64,000 nucleotides of DNA from assembly GCA_010015655.1 (NCBI GenBank), contig ML976740.1:270364-334363 (forward strand). The letters run 5' to 3'. The translations under genes were made by a program, and so were the position numbers. The notes under the pieces are model-generated. The model was not told where the DNA came from. It did not search any database and was given only the letters and a program-made list of their open reading frames with translations. Positions 48,078 to 60,216 of the stretch are shown one piece after another. Within the stretch, counting starts at the first letter, position 1, and the number at the start of each line of letters is the position of its first letter. This stretch comes from Bimuria novae-zelandiae CBS 107.79. Its lineage: Eukaryota > Ascomycota > Dothideomycetes > Pleosporales > Didymosphaeriaceae.

Positions 48078-51000
48078 CCGTTTCCGTGGAATCTGGGCCG
48101 AAAGACCGCCAAGAGGAAATAAACAAGAAAATGCCCCACGAAACAGACAGAAACGGGAGCGAGGGATCGAAGGACAAAACGAAACCGTTAAACCCAAAAG
48201 TCAAAAGCGGAGCTCCAGCCATAAGCGAAGGTCAATTCAAAGGTCTCTGAGGAGCGAAAAACGCAGACAAAGCATCGAAGCCGAGGGACAAGAGTGCATC
48301 CTTGGACTTTGGAGAAGGTCATCCTGCAGCTCTAAAAGCAGCGGAGAAAAAGAAGGCATTGAAGGAGCAGATGGAGACGTTTAAGCGTCGAATAAGCTCA
48401 ACCGCAAGAGCAAAGATCCTGCGCTGTCTGATTTCGACATGACAGCTCGAAGGCTGGAAAGTTTGGCGGTGCTGCAGCGCTCGATAAGTTCGGTGCACTT
48501 GGTAAGAACGTAGCGAGTGGCTCAGAACACCAGGGATCAGGTTTCAACGACGTTCAAGGGAAAGAGTCCAAAATGAAAGGGCTTGGTGGACTTTTTGGAC
48601 GGGACAAAGGTGGTCCACCGTTCAAAAACAAGGGAATGGACTACGACGATCATGACGGGAAAGGTCCGAAGATGAAAAGCTTGGACGGATTTGGGGGACG
48701 AGACAGAGGGAGCTCGGCATTTGAAGCTAAGGGTATGAACTACAGCAACAATTACGGGAAAGGTTTGAAGATGAATGGTTTCGGTGGATGGGGTGAGGGT
48801 GGCTCGGCATACAGGAACCACGATCGTGGAGGTTTTGGACTAGTACGATCAAGAGATCATGGTGACTACGACAGGAGCTACGGAGGGCTTGGTGGTTTTG
48901 GGAAATACCGAGGATTTGGGAGGTCGGACAGATTCGGAGGAACTCGCGGGCCGAAGGAGCCACTCTTCGCTGGCTCCAGAAGTTATGACAAGGGCTAGGA
49001 AAACGTGATGGATTTAGAAACCACGGAATTTTCGGGAGACCTGATCAATTCGGAAGAAGTCGTGGGCTGAAGGATCACTGTTCGGCAGCTCTAGGTATCG
49101 CGATAAGGGCTACGGAGACTTTGGTGGAAATCGGAACCAGGAAAAGTTCGGGAAATACGACAGGTTTGGAAAAACTGACTCACACAAGGATACTCTGTTC
49201 GGGGATCTTAGACATCATGACAAGTGTTCCCGCAAGGATGAGATGCCCATAGGTATTCACGACTTTGATCGCCACTTAAAAGAAAAGAGGTGGGTCGGGA
49301 AGCACAAAGGCGATAGACTAGACCCGAAGTCCAAACCGATAAGATCGTCCAAAAGCTCCTCTCAGCACTCAGACAATGCTTCAAAAGAGGAGAAGCTGAA
49401 GGATAGTTCCCTGAAGCGTATTTTCAAACGGCAAGAGGCCGCAGACGACACTGCGAAGGAGGACCTGGAAGATGCAGATAACTCGGGAGATCAGAGCAAT
49501 GAAGGGCATTCAAATGACCAAGAACAGGGTACGCAACAGAGAGAAAAGTTCTTTGACAATGAATTCTAGCTAATATTCATTCAGGCCCTACAGATCCAGA
49601 CAAGGCTAAGGATGAAACCCCCGAGGACGACCCACTTGCGGGCGAAAAGGAAAGCCTAGACAAGGGTTCAGACCCAGGCTCAATATGCCGCAACAAATTC
49701 AACAACACATATCGAGATCCAGAGCAGATAGCTGAGTGGAGGGAGGTACAGCTGCAAGCTCACAACTACCACACTAAAGGGGAACACGAGGTCAAAAAAA
49801 ATATTCGCAAAGAAGGCAGCATCTCCGGAGACGAATATCTAACCGAGAATCCTTTGGAGCCAAATCGTGGTAATACTCCAAGGCATGTGTGACGTCGAAA
49901 AAGAGTGTTGAGGCAATCGTTGTTTTGATTGAGAAGCTACTCTATGGAGCTATATAGTGTGGATTACGTGCATAGGCCGCACGTACGCGGATGGCCCAAG
50001 CTTCTATACTGAACCGTCACAGCATGGAAACCCTCCAAATGAGACTGAGGGGCAGCATGATGAAAATAACAGCTTTTTGGATGGATTTCAGCCAGGAGGT
50101 GGTCCCGCAAATGAGGCAGAAGTGGATCGCAGAGAACGTTGGTGGGACCTTTTGTCACCAAAAAAGCGTAAGAAGTTAAGCCATTTGTTAGACACACTAG
50201 ATGGTTGGAAAGAGAAGTACGATTCTCCGACCAGTAGAGGTGGAGGAGAGTTTTCAGGTCAGCATGATCACAGTCATGATATGCATGATGAAAGCCCTAG
50301 TGATCGGAAAGGGGGAAAAACAGAAAATCTAAGACCTGAAGGAGGAGAGGGAACAGGCAATCAGACTACGACGAAAGCAACGCCAATGCACCACACGAGG
50401 AAGGAGATCCAACTTTGCGGACTGACGGACTACACGAGGTCCAGTATCCAGCCGATGCATATAGGTATGAGGAGAACCCGGATGATGTTTCCGAGCGAGG
50501 CTCAAGCATACACTTCCAGTTCAAGCATCGCCCCCAGGAGGGATTTCAACTATGGTAGCCGTGCACAGATGGAAAGATGGATAGACTAACAGTCAGGAAC
50601 CTATGATAATCACCGTCTTGATAAGGAGGTAAAATGATCTCTACCGTGCGAACCTGTGCCAGGTAAAAAACCGATGTATCCCTCTGACCCGTATGCTGAG
50701 CAGAGGCAAGCAGTCAACAATAATCGAGAACGATTTCACCACAACAACTATGATGAAAATTTATACTCGGACCATCAACATGATGCCAGAGAAGATACCG
50801 GTCATTATAGACTCTACCCTGAGATAGACTCTGGGTCGGGATACGGAGACCCTGGCTGACAGCGTTCCAGAAATCCCTGCCTTACCACTCGAATTTTAGC
50901 ATCTACTCTTACCATTCAGACGAAGATCATGAGTCAATGCGGCCACCCGATGAAAGAAACGACAGCCACTTAGACGCAGAATATCATCGAAGCTTATATC

Positions 51001-51431
51001 CGGATTCGAACCAAGGCATTGGGCAAGAACTGGCGCGTATCAATCAGCAGGAAGGATATTCACACTCATGTTATCCCTCTCCGACATGTTCAATCGATTC
51101 GTACTACCAACAAGAACATTCGGCCCGCAATGATCTTGCACACGGAGGACCTACAGGATTCTATCCAGATCCTGGTCCAGTGTATTACTCACCGCCGCCA
51201 TCTCCACCACCTCCACATGCTATCTCACCCACCTTTTCCGAATTATTCGGGTATTACGAGACTGCCCCATATGAAAACGAGGGGCCCCTGTACTCCGATG
51301 AGGGCCACCAGTACTACGATGAGAGGTGTCCGTACGATGACTATGAGGCGCCCCGTTACTATGAAGTTTCACCCATCTCTTCAGATGATGGGCATCCTTA
51401 CGATGACGACGAGGAGCCCCAGGTTGTTTGA

Positions 51432-52650
51432 CGTTTCACCCATTTGGTCAGATGCAGGCTCGCACTGTTAGACCTTGGAATACGGAAAGCTGAGTATGGA
51501 AGGCACGAAGACGACACTGAAACCAGCTGGCTTTCTGCTCGATTTTGTATCCGTGTTATCGTTATTTGATATTTGATTCCAAGTGCGTTGCAGATAGTTA
51601 ATAATTTGAAGCTTTTAACCGCTACTGTGACTATCGTGGTGCCATGCCGGCTAGTGACTCAACAACCTATACGAACCTATTAATGAGAGCACTATTCCGG
51701 CAATGTTGATGGAAAGCTTCTGAAGATTCGCACTAATCTTTGTTCTTCAAAAGAGTGGATCTTCGTGTAGAACTTGGGTTGCTCCATGTTCAAAAGAGCC
51801 TGGGGTGATGTATTTCTTTCATATTATGAGCAACATTGCCGAAGGGACAGAAACAAGTTGAAGCTTTATTTTCTTCTCTGGCCGAATGGAGCTTGCTCCG
51901 CGACAGGGTGTTCTAGAACCGCCTCAATTTGGCAGGCACAGATTTGGCTCGCGCGCTCTTTCTGTTTCTAAGTTTTTAGCAATGAAAACCCCACTTCCTT
52001 TTACCCTATAACCAACTCAACTGTTTATCTGCTGGCTTTTATGCTGAGTGCCCTTTATCTTTACTTTCTTCCCGTGTACCGTCGCCTTGCGTCGCTACAA
52101 TTCCTCGGCGAGCCGCATCCATATACGGAGCCATCGGAGCTGATTGCGTCCCTGTGTTTGAGAGCTGCCACGAACTGACAGTCTTTTGAAGCTCAGCTTG
52201 GTAGGACGGCCTGCACAGCGAAGTGAATTTCCGCAACCGTAGAGGACAGAATGGAGAAGGGCTTCCGTCTCGGCTATACCTAGGTTTGTCCGTGTGGCCC
52301 AAGTAAAAGTGGCAGGAGGGAGAGACTATGGCCATGGTTCCTCCCCCGCGTCGCGGTACCGTACCAACGCGTCTCTCAACACCCAACTGTACGTAAAAAT
52401 CTCGCCGCCTTGAGCGCGCGCTGCTGCCTAGGAGTAAAACTCTTGGGCAGCTTCAGCACAACTGTCAATCATAGTAGTGACCAGGTTTATCTTGCTCAAA
52501 AACTTTTTCAAAAGCGCTAGCTACATGTTTGCGCTCATTTTTTCCTCACGCACACAAGAGAAGAGATTCGAAACGAGATAGCAATGGGATAGTACCTCGC
52601 CTGGAAAGAACCCAGTTCCTCTGTGTCTTCACGGGTCAATCTAAATAGCG
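51432..52650. other. Intergenic region
   Basis: No gene supported. A small AT-rich part near 51550-51640 is likely 3' sequence of the ruined gene. Confidence 0.5.
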
Positions 52651-53770
52651 CTACTTTCCGTCGGATGTAATACCCCAATCCTTGCCGAACTGGCGTACTA
52701 AAACGGACGGGCCCTTATCAGCTTGGCTGTCGTCGGTTTCATCAACTCTATATACCAGCTTCACAGCTCTAACCTTCCCGTGAGAATGCTCCGCGATCCT
52801 GCCCTTAAGTCAACATGTGCCACGAAAGGATCGGCTAGTAAAACTTACCCATAAGGGATTCCAGCCAGACCGCCTTTGCGCAAAGCTATCGGATGAGGCT
52901 TGATCCTACCCTCTCCCAGGAGCTGCTGGCTCAGCTTCCAGAACATGACCCCGAATTCGAAATGGGGCGGAACTGCGGGAAAATCGACGCCGAACTTGGT
53001 AAATAGTTTACCGAAGCTTGTGTACGCGAGTATTGCAGTTGCAGCAATGTCTTTCCTCGGCCAGGTACCCGTTGGTAAGAGCGTCACTACCTTCACTGGC
53101 TGGTTGGGCGTCTCGGGAAGCGCCTCCGCGATGAGTTTGAAGCTAGATTCGGTTGACACACAATCGAGAACGTAGTAGAGCTCCCCTTTTGTATGCTGTT
53201 TGATCAGATGCGCACACTCCGGGTTGTGGTAATCATAAACGGCGTCTGCGCCTCTCGATTTGACAAGCTCGAAATTGTTAGGACTGGCCGTAGTGACTAC
53301 CCTCATACCAGAGCTGCCCATTATGTGAGCAAGCGACAGAGGAAATCCCGACTCCTAGAGTGGCCGTCTCCTCAAAACTCATATGCTCCGGTATCTTAGC
53401 GATGTGACCGTCTCGTACGAGAGCGTACTCGGCGAACGCCCCATCCTCCTCTGAGCTCTTGCTGGTGTTAGCGCACCAATGACGAGAGCAGGAAAGAGCC
53501 ACTTGCCAGATTAGCTCCATGAGATACTCCATGGACACGGTTACCTTTTTTCACATCCGATTTGCATGCCTCTCCAACCTCTTCAACGATACCTGAGAGG
53601 TCCAACCCAAGTATTCCACCCACACGGCCAACACCTGCACAATGATCGTAGTCGGTTGGATTGAGCGCCACGGCTACGGTTTTGACTTTGATATAATCTG
53701 GCCGCATAGTCTGCTCCTTGATATCGACAAGGGCAGCGATGCCATGTTCCTTGATAATGACGGCTTTCAT
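52651..53770 (-). pseudogene. Medium-chain dehydrogenase/reductase (enoyl reductase-like) with internal deletion
   Basis: Exons 53770-53503, 53450-52849 and 52798-52651, with introns 53451-53502 and 52799-52848 (both GT-AG with matching phases). The start (MKAVIIKEHG, then ALNPTDYDHCAG and GLDLSGIVEEVG) and the middle ([21 protein letters not shown]) fit zinc-independent MDR enzymes such as trans-acting enoyl reductases. Near 53345-53360 the frame jumps. In one frame the sequence reads ATLGVGISS; one frame over, the other side reads [20 protein letters not shown]. About 35 residues normally in between, including the Gly-rich GGSTATG-type NADPH loop, are absent. The rest (NNFELVKSRGADAVYDY to the end) is intact. 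Without that loop an active enzyme is unlikely. An assembly error is the alternative. Confidence 0.75.
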
Positions 53771-54553
53771 GATGAATGCAAGGTCGGCTGAATTTGCGAC
53801 TGCAGTTTTGTTAGGGCGGAAATCAGGAGGAATAATGAAATACTAACTATCAGCGATGTTGTGATGCTTAATATGGGATTCTGGCTTTGCCTCGCAGGAT
53901 GAGATGGGCTTCCAAAAGCGGGATGGTGACATAAACTGCGTCCCTTTGGGGCGCTTTCTTACTTCGCGGGGTAATTGATTTGACAGTCGAATACTAACCG
54001 GCTCCGATCTCACCTGGGCAAGAACAGCGACTTAGATCCCAAGGAGGGTAGTAAGTAGCAGTACCGCTTACTCTGTTTGTTGAGTCCAAGCGCAGAGGCC
54101 TCTCTCTACACTTAATCGTTTACTCGTGCGGGAGAGGTTCGAAGGATGAATTGAAACGCAAAATCGTTAAAGTGGAGAAACATACGTTCTTGCGAAGCTT
54201 GAACGACGTCGCTTGCGCTTGAAGGCACATGACTTGTTTGAGCTTGAAGAACGTAATTTTTTAGATATTACTGACGTTGCAATTATTCCTTTTCAACTCT
54301 TCCAAACGTACCTGTAATTGAAGCTGCTACGATGGTAAACTTAATAGCCGAGAGGCATATTTTCGAATAAAGGAATGAACGATCCAGTTGTGATTCGGTC
54401 GTCGTCCCTTCAAAATAAAAATCTGGGAGTCATGCTTGCACCGCATGCAAGCATCTCATTTCTAACATAGTCGTGGACAAGATCCTATGAAGTACATAGG
54501 AGTGCACTACTGCGCCATGAAACCACACTGTCAACGAATGGCTACACCCTTAC
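53771..54553. other. Intergenic region
   Basis: Upstream side of the broken reductase. No gene seen. Includes copy 2 of a dispersed repeat (54210-54242). Confidence 0.5.
54210..54242 (+). repeat. Dispersed 33-bp repeat, copy 2
   Basis: Matches 31653-31685 at 31 of 33 bases. Confidence 0.7.
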
Positions 54554-54714
54554 CAGCGCGGCCAACGAACCGTACACTTGGCGTACGGCTTGTGGTTCCA
54601 TACCGTGCACAGTTCACTTGACAGTCTTGAAGAGAGAAAAAGACCAGCGTGTGGCACGTCCACGGTACGGAACCACGAGCCGTACGCCAAGTGTACTGTT
54701 CGTTGGCCGCGCTG
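54554..54714. repeat. Foldback (MITE-like) inverted repeat
   Basis: Two arms of about 55 bp (54554-54609 and 54659-54714) that both hold, in opposite orientation, CAGCGCGGCCAACGAAC and GTACACTTGGCGTACGGCT with about four mismatches. About 50 bp of unique sequence separates the arms. CCCTTAC occurs just outside the left arm (54547) and again 4 bases outside the right arm (54719), a possible target duplication. No coding capacity. Confidence 0.8.
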
Positions 54715-57700
54715 AGGTCCCTTACGCTACGGAAAAGCACTGTTCCAGGCACCCTGTGTCCGCGAGGGAAATGTCCGACACCCATGGGACTTGCGCGCAA
54801 TAAGTTGCGAATTCAAGAAGAGGATCTCTTCTTCTGTTTAGTAAAAACCCCACCCGACAGGGCGCCTGCATGGCTGTGGTTCCGTACAACATCCAGATTG
54901 TTGCTAGTCCGTGAGCGCACCTTCGGTATATCACCTATTCCCATCTAGAGAGTTTTACCCAAGGTACACAGTTCGGAAGGACGATTCTTAAGACATACGT
55001 TCTTAGCGATGACAGTAGTCACTTCGGTCGAAATGCAGTGTGACGCAAATTCTATACTAGGCACCGAACGAGTCTTCATGAAGTGGCGTAGTTGTCGAAG
55101 CAGATATGAGTGTGTTTGGAGATGTCCTCCGAGCTGCCGGTATGTCTTCTGCAAGTGACATGCCACCTGCCGTCGTCCAACCAGACTTCTGCAATGACGA
55201 GAGCCGGAGCGTTTTGGAGGACTCTGACTTGTCGCCTATCTAACAGCATTAAGGTCCTCACACGCAGTGAGAAATATGGACCAAGCGTCGCTACGGTCTT
55301 CTGGGAATGGATCTGTATTTCAAGATGTGCAGCTCAATGCCGGCCCTCAAGCGCAGCGTTGCTGGACGGGTAGAGATTGACGATATGGCCTAGATTCCCA
55401 CTTTGAGGGAACCCAGATGCCTATGACTGTCGATTAATATGGATGCGAACGGGTATTTGGCTTGTTTGTGATGGTGCTGCGGTTAGCTTCGAAAAGACCT
55501 CGTTCCACGCGGACAAAAACATTACCCAGCATTCTCGTTACTTTTTGATTGATATGTGATACTCAGCTCCGAGTTTACCTGGTTTAGACGACCCTGTGAT
55601 AGACATTTGTCCCTGGAGGAGGAGCCGAGCGAAGGTAATTCCGTTCAACTTGCGAATATTGAACAGATGCGGAGCTGAATCGACTCGTGTGAGTACTTAC
55701 ATATGCACCGAGAGCCTGAATGGGATGGGTTTGTTCCCGAACGGCTAGATGAGGTCAGTGTGAGTTCAGAAGGATATTCGTTGATGCACGGCGGAGAGCG
55801 ATTCAGCCGTTACTAATTCGCCAAAATCTTGTTCGGTATGCGGCTTCGAATGATAACTAGGGTTGTTGCTTACAGTTCAGCTGTGAGAACCAAGACTGGA
55901 AACGAAGATCATAGTCAATCAAGGAATCAGTCAATAGTGAACGCTGAAAATGAAGTGCGTAACATGAAATGCGGATGGAGAGAGCGATGTCTTAAAACGG
56001 CTTAGCGCGAGAAGTCTCGAAGGAAAGTGCAGTGCAAGCTCTTGACACAAGCCCGAAGCCGATTTTCTCCCTCGCCCTCTTGAAACGTATGGAATGGTTC
56101 CAGGCGCATAGGATCGCGAAGCGCTGCACTGCGGTGCACGGCTTCTCGCTCGCTGGTCGAACAACGGCGTACGCCAAAGCTGCTCAGGAGCGCCCCTATC
56201 ACTGATGGTAAGTTTGAGCCTCTTCCCCAAATCTGCGACGCCGGTGTCCAGGTCCGCAGCGTTGCTAGCGTTTCCATACCCGCCGCTATACACAATAGGA
56301 TAACTGGAGGACATTCACCGGCCGTGAGATAGTCCCATCCTTCAAACCGGGACGCTTCGAAGGAGTTTGAAAACTGCGCCCACCTTTTCGTCATGTCAGT
56401 CGGCAAACGGCCAGCGTGAAAACTAGCCGGTAAAGAACACGGTATCTGTAAAGGTGCGACGGCGCAGACGAGCACTCTGCAATATTTTGATACACCACCA
56501 ACGAGTGGCAGTGTGTCAATGACTTGCTTCGTGTAAGAACCGGACATACTCAACGAACCACTGGGCCGTAAGCGACAAGTCTTTCAGCTTCGGAATGAGC
56601 CACTGTCGCGCTGCTTCCTCCAGTCTCACCAACACAACACTGCCTCAGTTCTACAATTTGCTGCAGTAGTCAACACCGGAAAACACACACACCCACTACG
56701 GCATCATCGGGGCCACTACGGCACCATTTTGGCGCGACTCTCAACAGAATGCACAAGAAGGGGAAGGTGTACGTAGGTCTGGCCTACTACGCTGCGCTCC
56801 ATCCTTACTTGAAGTCCGCGGCCCGACGGTGTGCCTCTCAACAATAGTAATCTGCAGCGAAGAATTCGTCACGGTTTGCGCGTCATTGGACTTGTTTATC
56901 AGCAGAGTGAGGTCGAGTTATGATTTGGCACGATGAAAGCAAGCCGAGCGGCCATGTTCTACCTTGTCGCGATTATTTGCACCCTGCACACTATGAGCCC
57001 CGAGTTCTCGCTTGGATGACGTCTGTGGAGATGTCGCGCGTGACAACACGAGAGTTAACCGACGATAATGAAATGACAGCAAATGACAGCGAAAACAGAT
57101 TGTCCGCATACGTGGCGCGCAGACCTGGACAACGCATCGCTTTGTGCTGCGCAAATGTGTTGGAAGAGAATCAAGAGATACTGGTGGTGAGGAGGGACAT
57201 TGTCCAGTCCTGCCATCGTTCCTTTTCGCCTCGGCTTGTACTCGGCTCTCTTACCGTTGCCGTGCCGTGCGCCTCACCGACCTCTTTTCAGCTCATCTCC
57301 CGTCCGACTGCCTCTTTGTGAGGGCATGAAGATCGAAATGAGCACGCCCCATATCAAGGGTCTGGACTGTCTTTGGTCGGTGGAGCCGCGCCATTCCCTC
57401 CACACGCCCTAACAGGATTTTACCTCAGGTTTACGCTCCTTCATAGTGCACAGCTCGAGCGTTGAGTTCGTTCGATGAATTTGTGCTGTGCGCTAGTACC
57501 TGACTCTCTCGCTAATGCACGCCACAGCGCACCTCTGAAACGTGGTGTCCGAACACCCCAGCCGACGGTCTATCCCTATCGACCAATAAAGTAAATCTCT
57601 TATACACCAGTGTGAAACATTGAATAAGATCAAGCGCTATTCCGATCTGCGGTACGCACGACTCGGCGGACATTGCCAGTTTCGTGCTGAGTAAGAACAA

Positions 57701-58381
57701 GGTACAGGAGCACGCCCTGATGGACTCCAGACCCATTTAGCTGCCCCTGGTGCGTGACTTGTGGAAGCGCCCAATGTATGTCGTTTGATACAGTTTAGCT
57801 AAGGCGTGCTCCGGATACTTCCTACTAAATGACGCTGAGTGCGGGCAAGCCTCAGGCTACCCCTGACCAAGCGCGTCCAATCGCTACGCTTCTGGACCAT
57901 CGGACAGTCTAGCCAGGCGCTGATCTCACTGTGGCACTCAGAAACAGCGCAACGATGTGATTGCTGGCCTGCGGACTAAATTGAAGGGAGTGGAGTACGA
58001 CATCCGCTACCCAGCCGCCGGGGAGTTGGGCTCCTCAAGGGGCACACGGAACTACGGTGGGGTTTGTGCATACGCTGTGCCCAGAACGCAAAGTGCTGCG
58101 GAGGATGCGATGGCGCCGGCCAATCTCCCGGTGTGGGCAGTCATATATAGCCAGCCGTCTGGCGCCCTCATCTGCCGCCGACAAGTCTGAGACTTCGACG
58201 AGACCAGTCACTCTTTGTTCATTCACATTCATTAACACGTTCCTTTGAGGACACCACATTCATTTACACAACGCACAAAGAAGCTATTCGTAGCACAACA
58301 AGTCAACAATCTCGAATACCGAAACATAAACCCATCGTCGAAGTCACACTTATCATCATCACATAAAAACAATCATTCAAA
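54715..58381. other. Long gene-poor region
   Basis: About 3.7 kb. All open frames are short or overlap on both strands and show no recognisable motif; the longest (56002-56553, minus strand) has the look of chance. The last 250 bases form the promoter of the secreted protein gene. A diverged relic gene cannot be excluded. Confidence 0.45.
58144..58149 (+). promoter_or_regulatory. Possible TATA box
   Basis: TATATA, 238 bp upstream of the ATG at 58382, followed by a long A/C-rich leader typical of highly expressed fungal genes. Confidence 0.4.
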
Positions 58382-59101
58382 ATGCACACCTACGCTACTC
58401 TTGGTATGCTCGCCCTCGCCGGCGCTGCCCTCGCCGCCCCTGCTCCTAACTGGGGAGGTGGTCGCGGAGGCAACGCTCACATCGTTTACGAGACCGCTGT
58501 TGTCACTGTCATCGTTGGCCCTGACGGTCAACCCATCAACGCCGCCGCGCCTACGCCCGCTCCGGAGCAGCCAGCTCCGCCAGCTCCCGCTCAGCCTACC
58601 TCTCAGGCAGGCTACTACGTTCCTCCTAGCCCTGTGCCCGAGCCTTCACCCGAGCCTTCTCCAGAACCTGTGCCATCTCCTTCGCCCACGCCGGAGCCGC
58701 AGTCCGAAACCCCTCCTTCGTCCGACAGTGGCTACATGGGTGTTGTCAACACTTGGCGCCAGAAGCTCGGTCTTCCCGACCTCGCCCAAGACGCTACTCT
58801 TGAGGCCAACGCCCTGAAGACCTGCAACGACGGCAACGGTGAGATGAAGCACGAGCTCAACCCCGGCACCTTCGGCCAGGTCCTCGCCCCAGGCCAGCCC
58901 GACGAGTTCGAGCGCGTCTTCGTCGGTGGATGGCTGTGCGAGAAGCCCGACATGCCTGGCATGAACGGTGTCTGCGCTGAGTTCTCCGCCGGTTGGGCCT
59001 ACGATGGCCAGACTGGCCATGCCGAAATCCTCACCAACACCGGGTACAAGAAGATCGGATGCGCCAACGCCAAGGGCATCTGGGGCTGCGACGTTGCATA
59101 A
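58382..59101 (+). CDS. Secreted Pro-rich CAP/SCP-like protein
   Basis: A single exon of 239 residues. Residues 1-19 (MHTYATLGMLALAGAALAA) form a clear signal peptide. Residues 20-50 are Gly-rich, then about 70 residues of Pro/Ala/Glu/Ser with PEPSPEPSPEP-type runs make an extended stalk. From about 120 a globular domain follows (MGVVNTWRQKLGLPDLAQDA, later GWAYDGQTGHAEILTNTGYK and IGCANAKGIWGC), resembling a divergent CAP (SCP) domain such as plant-associated fungi secrete. It has four or five cysteines for disulphides. Codon use is strongly C-ending and the leader is AC-rich, both signs of high expression. The role may be in the cell wall or in contact with a host; this is inference from the family. 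No other gene lies within about 1 kb on either side. Confidence 0.85.
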   Translation: MHTYATLGMLALAGAALAAPAPNWGGGRGGNAHIVYETAVVTVIVGPDGQPINAAAPTPAPEQPAPPAPAQPTSQAGYYVPPSPVPEPSPEPSPEPVPSPSPTPEPQSETPPSSDSGYMGVVNTWRQKLGLPDLAQDATLEANALKTCNDGNGEMKHELNPGTFGQVLAPGQPDEFERVFVGGWLCEKPDMPGMNGVCAEFSAGWAYDGQTGHAEILTNTGYKKIGCANAKGIWGCDVA

Positions 59102-60216
59102 ACGCCTCGCGCCCCTTCCTATGAACAGCAGAAAGATCGGTCGGGTTACCGCTGGAATACTTCAAGAGCTGGGTTGGTCAGGCGGCGTTGATGCGCCAGG
59201 ATATTTTGTTCTCGTTAGTACGTTGTTTGTACGATTCTTGATTCTCGCGGCTAGTCGCTGCAATTAACGCGCTTTTCTTATGCTTGACACATGTTCTGTT
59301 TCTGTCCTCGTGTTGACTGTGAATGTCTATGGTGCTGGTGATTATTTCGATTCGGCGGTCATGGCAAGCGCCAGCTGTTGCTAATTTGGCGTGTGCGCCT
59401 ATCACCCCTGATGACAGCAGCTGCATAACGCTGTCGGCACAAATAAGCGGCAGACATCGTTAACAAAGAAAACACTAAGCTGCACAAAGAACTGTATCGA
59501 GGCAATGTTGAGAGATGCCCTGTGGCACAGTGCCGGAGATGAGCTCATGTCCGAAAATACCGAAAGCTTCCTTCCAAGGTGTGCGTGCTGTGCGAGAGCG
59601 GCGGGCTCGCGGTCGGCTTCCAGTGTTCCATCACGGAGCAGCTTAAATCCCTAGATATCGCTGTCGCATGCGATGGAGCGTGAAGATGTCGTCGAGCGAA
59701 GGTTTCACGGGCGCTCGCCTTGCCGGGAAGGGCCCTTGTTGGGCGGCGCGTTTGTGCCGCCCCATCAGCTGGCCCAGCGTGCCTCAGCCATCTAAAAACG
59801 ACTGCGAAGCCTCTCGACGAGCAACGTCTCTGCTCACATTACTCTCATACTCCATCGCGACCTCGAACTGTGCTGTCGCTGCTATCGAGAAATGTCAGAT
59901 TTTCGACTCACAGTCAGAAACCGAGGGCGCTCGAACGGGTACTGACTGCACCCAGCGCGGGTTCCGTAGGTCCTGACCAACACCAACACCGCGCACTAGC
60001 TCTCTCGGGCGCGCTCTGCTCGTTGCAATGAGCACATGATTGGGTATGCGTAGTCATGGCCAGACAATAGCGATGAAGGCGGACGAGTATCATGAGAGAT
60101 GGCGCTCGGTGTTCGGTTTACTTTGTGAGTTGCTTTCATATCTAGATCGCTGAGCTGCCGCCGCAGCCAGCTCGTTGTCACCGTATCCAGTGCCCAATTC
60201 AACAGATTGAAGAAAT
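59102..60216. other. Intergenic region
   Basis: No gene supported between the CAP-like gene and the monooxygenase; the right half should hold the monooxygenase promoter. Confidence 0.5.

Larger units (their letters stand above)
39521..51431 (+). pseudogene. Large disordered-protein gene interrupted by four transposons
   Basis: Coding-like fragments share one strand from the ATG at 39521 to the TGA at 51431. Four transposons (D, F, G, E) sit inside. Host pieces between them are 42781-42793, 44429-44504 and 46251-46350. If each element is taken out with one TA left, the frame runs continuously from before 40645 to 48247. Host-frame stops remain (TAG at 40304 and 40340, TGA at 48248 and 48440). 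At least four frameshifts are also apparent, near 39750, 39925, 48390 and 48435, with more further right. Without the insertions it would be about 4.7 kb. The product has a Lys/Ser/Arg-rich N-terminal half, Gly-rich imperfect repeats around 48570-49230 (KGMDYDDHDGKGPKMK, KGMNYSNNYGKGLKMN), an acidic middle, and a Tyr/Pro/Asp-rich tail. I recognise no family. Confidence 0.8.

Noticed and set aside
50995..51012. GGATTCGAACC, like the B box of a tRNA gene on the minus strand
   Set aside because: It falls in a coding-like stretch of the ruined gene and no cloverleaf can be drawn around it.
53460..53503. GC-AG intron in the broken reductase
   Set aside because: A normal GT-AG intron (53451-53502) joins the family's conserved residues in frame.
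56002..56553. Open frame of 183 codons on the minus strand
   Set aside because: No recognisable motif, irregular codon use, and no splice-supported extension.
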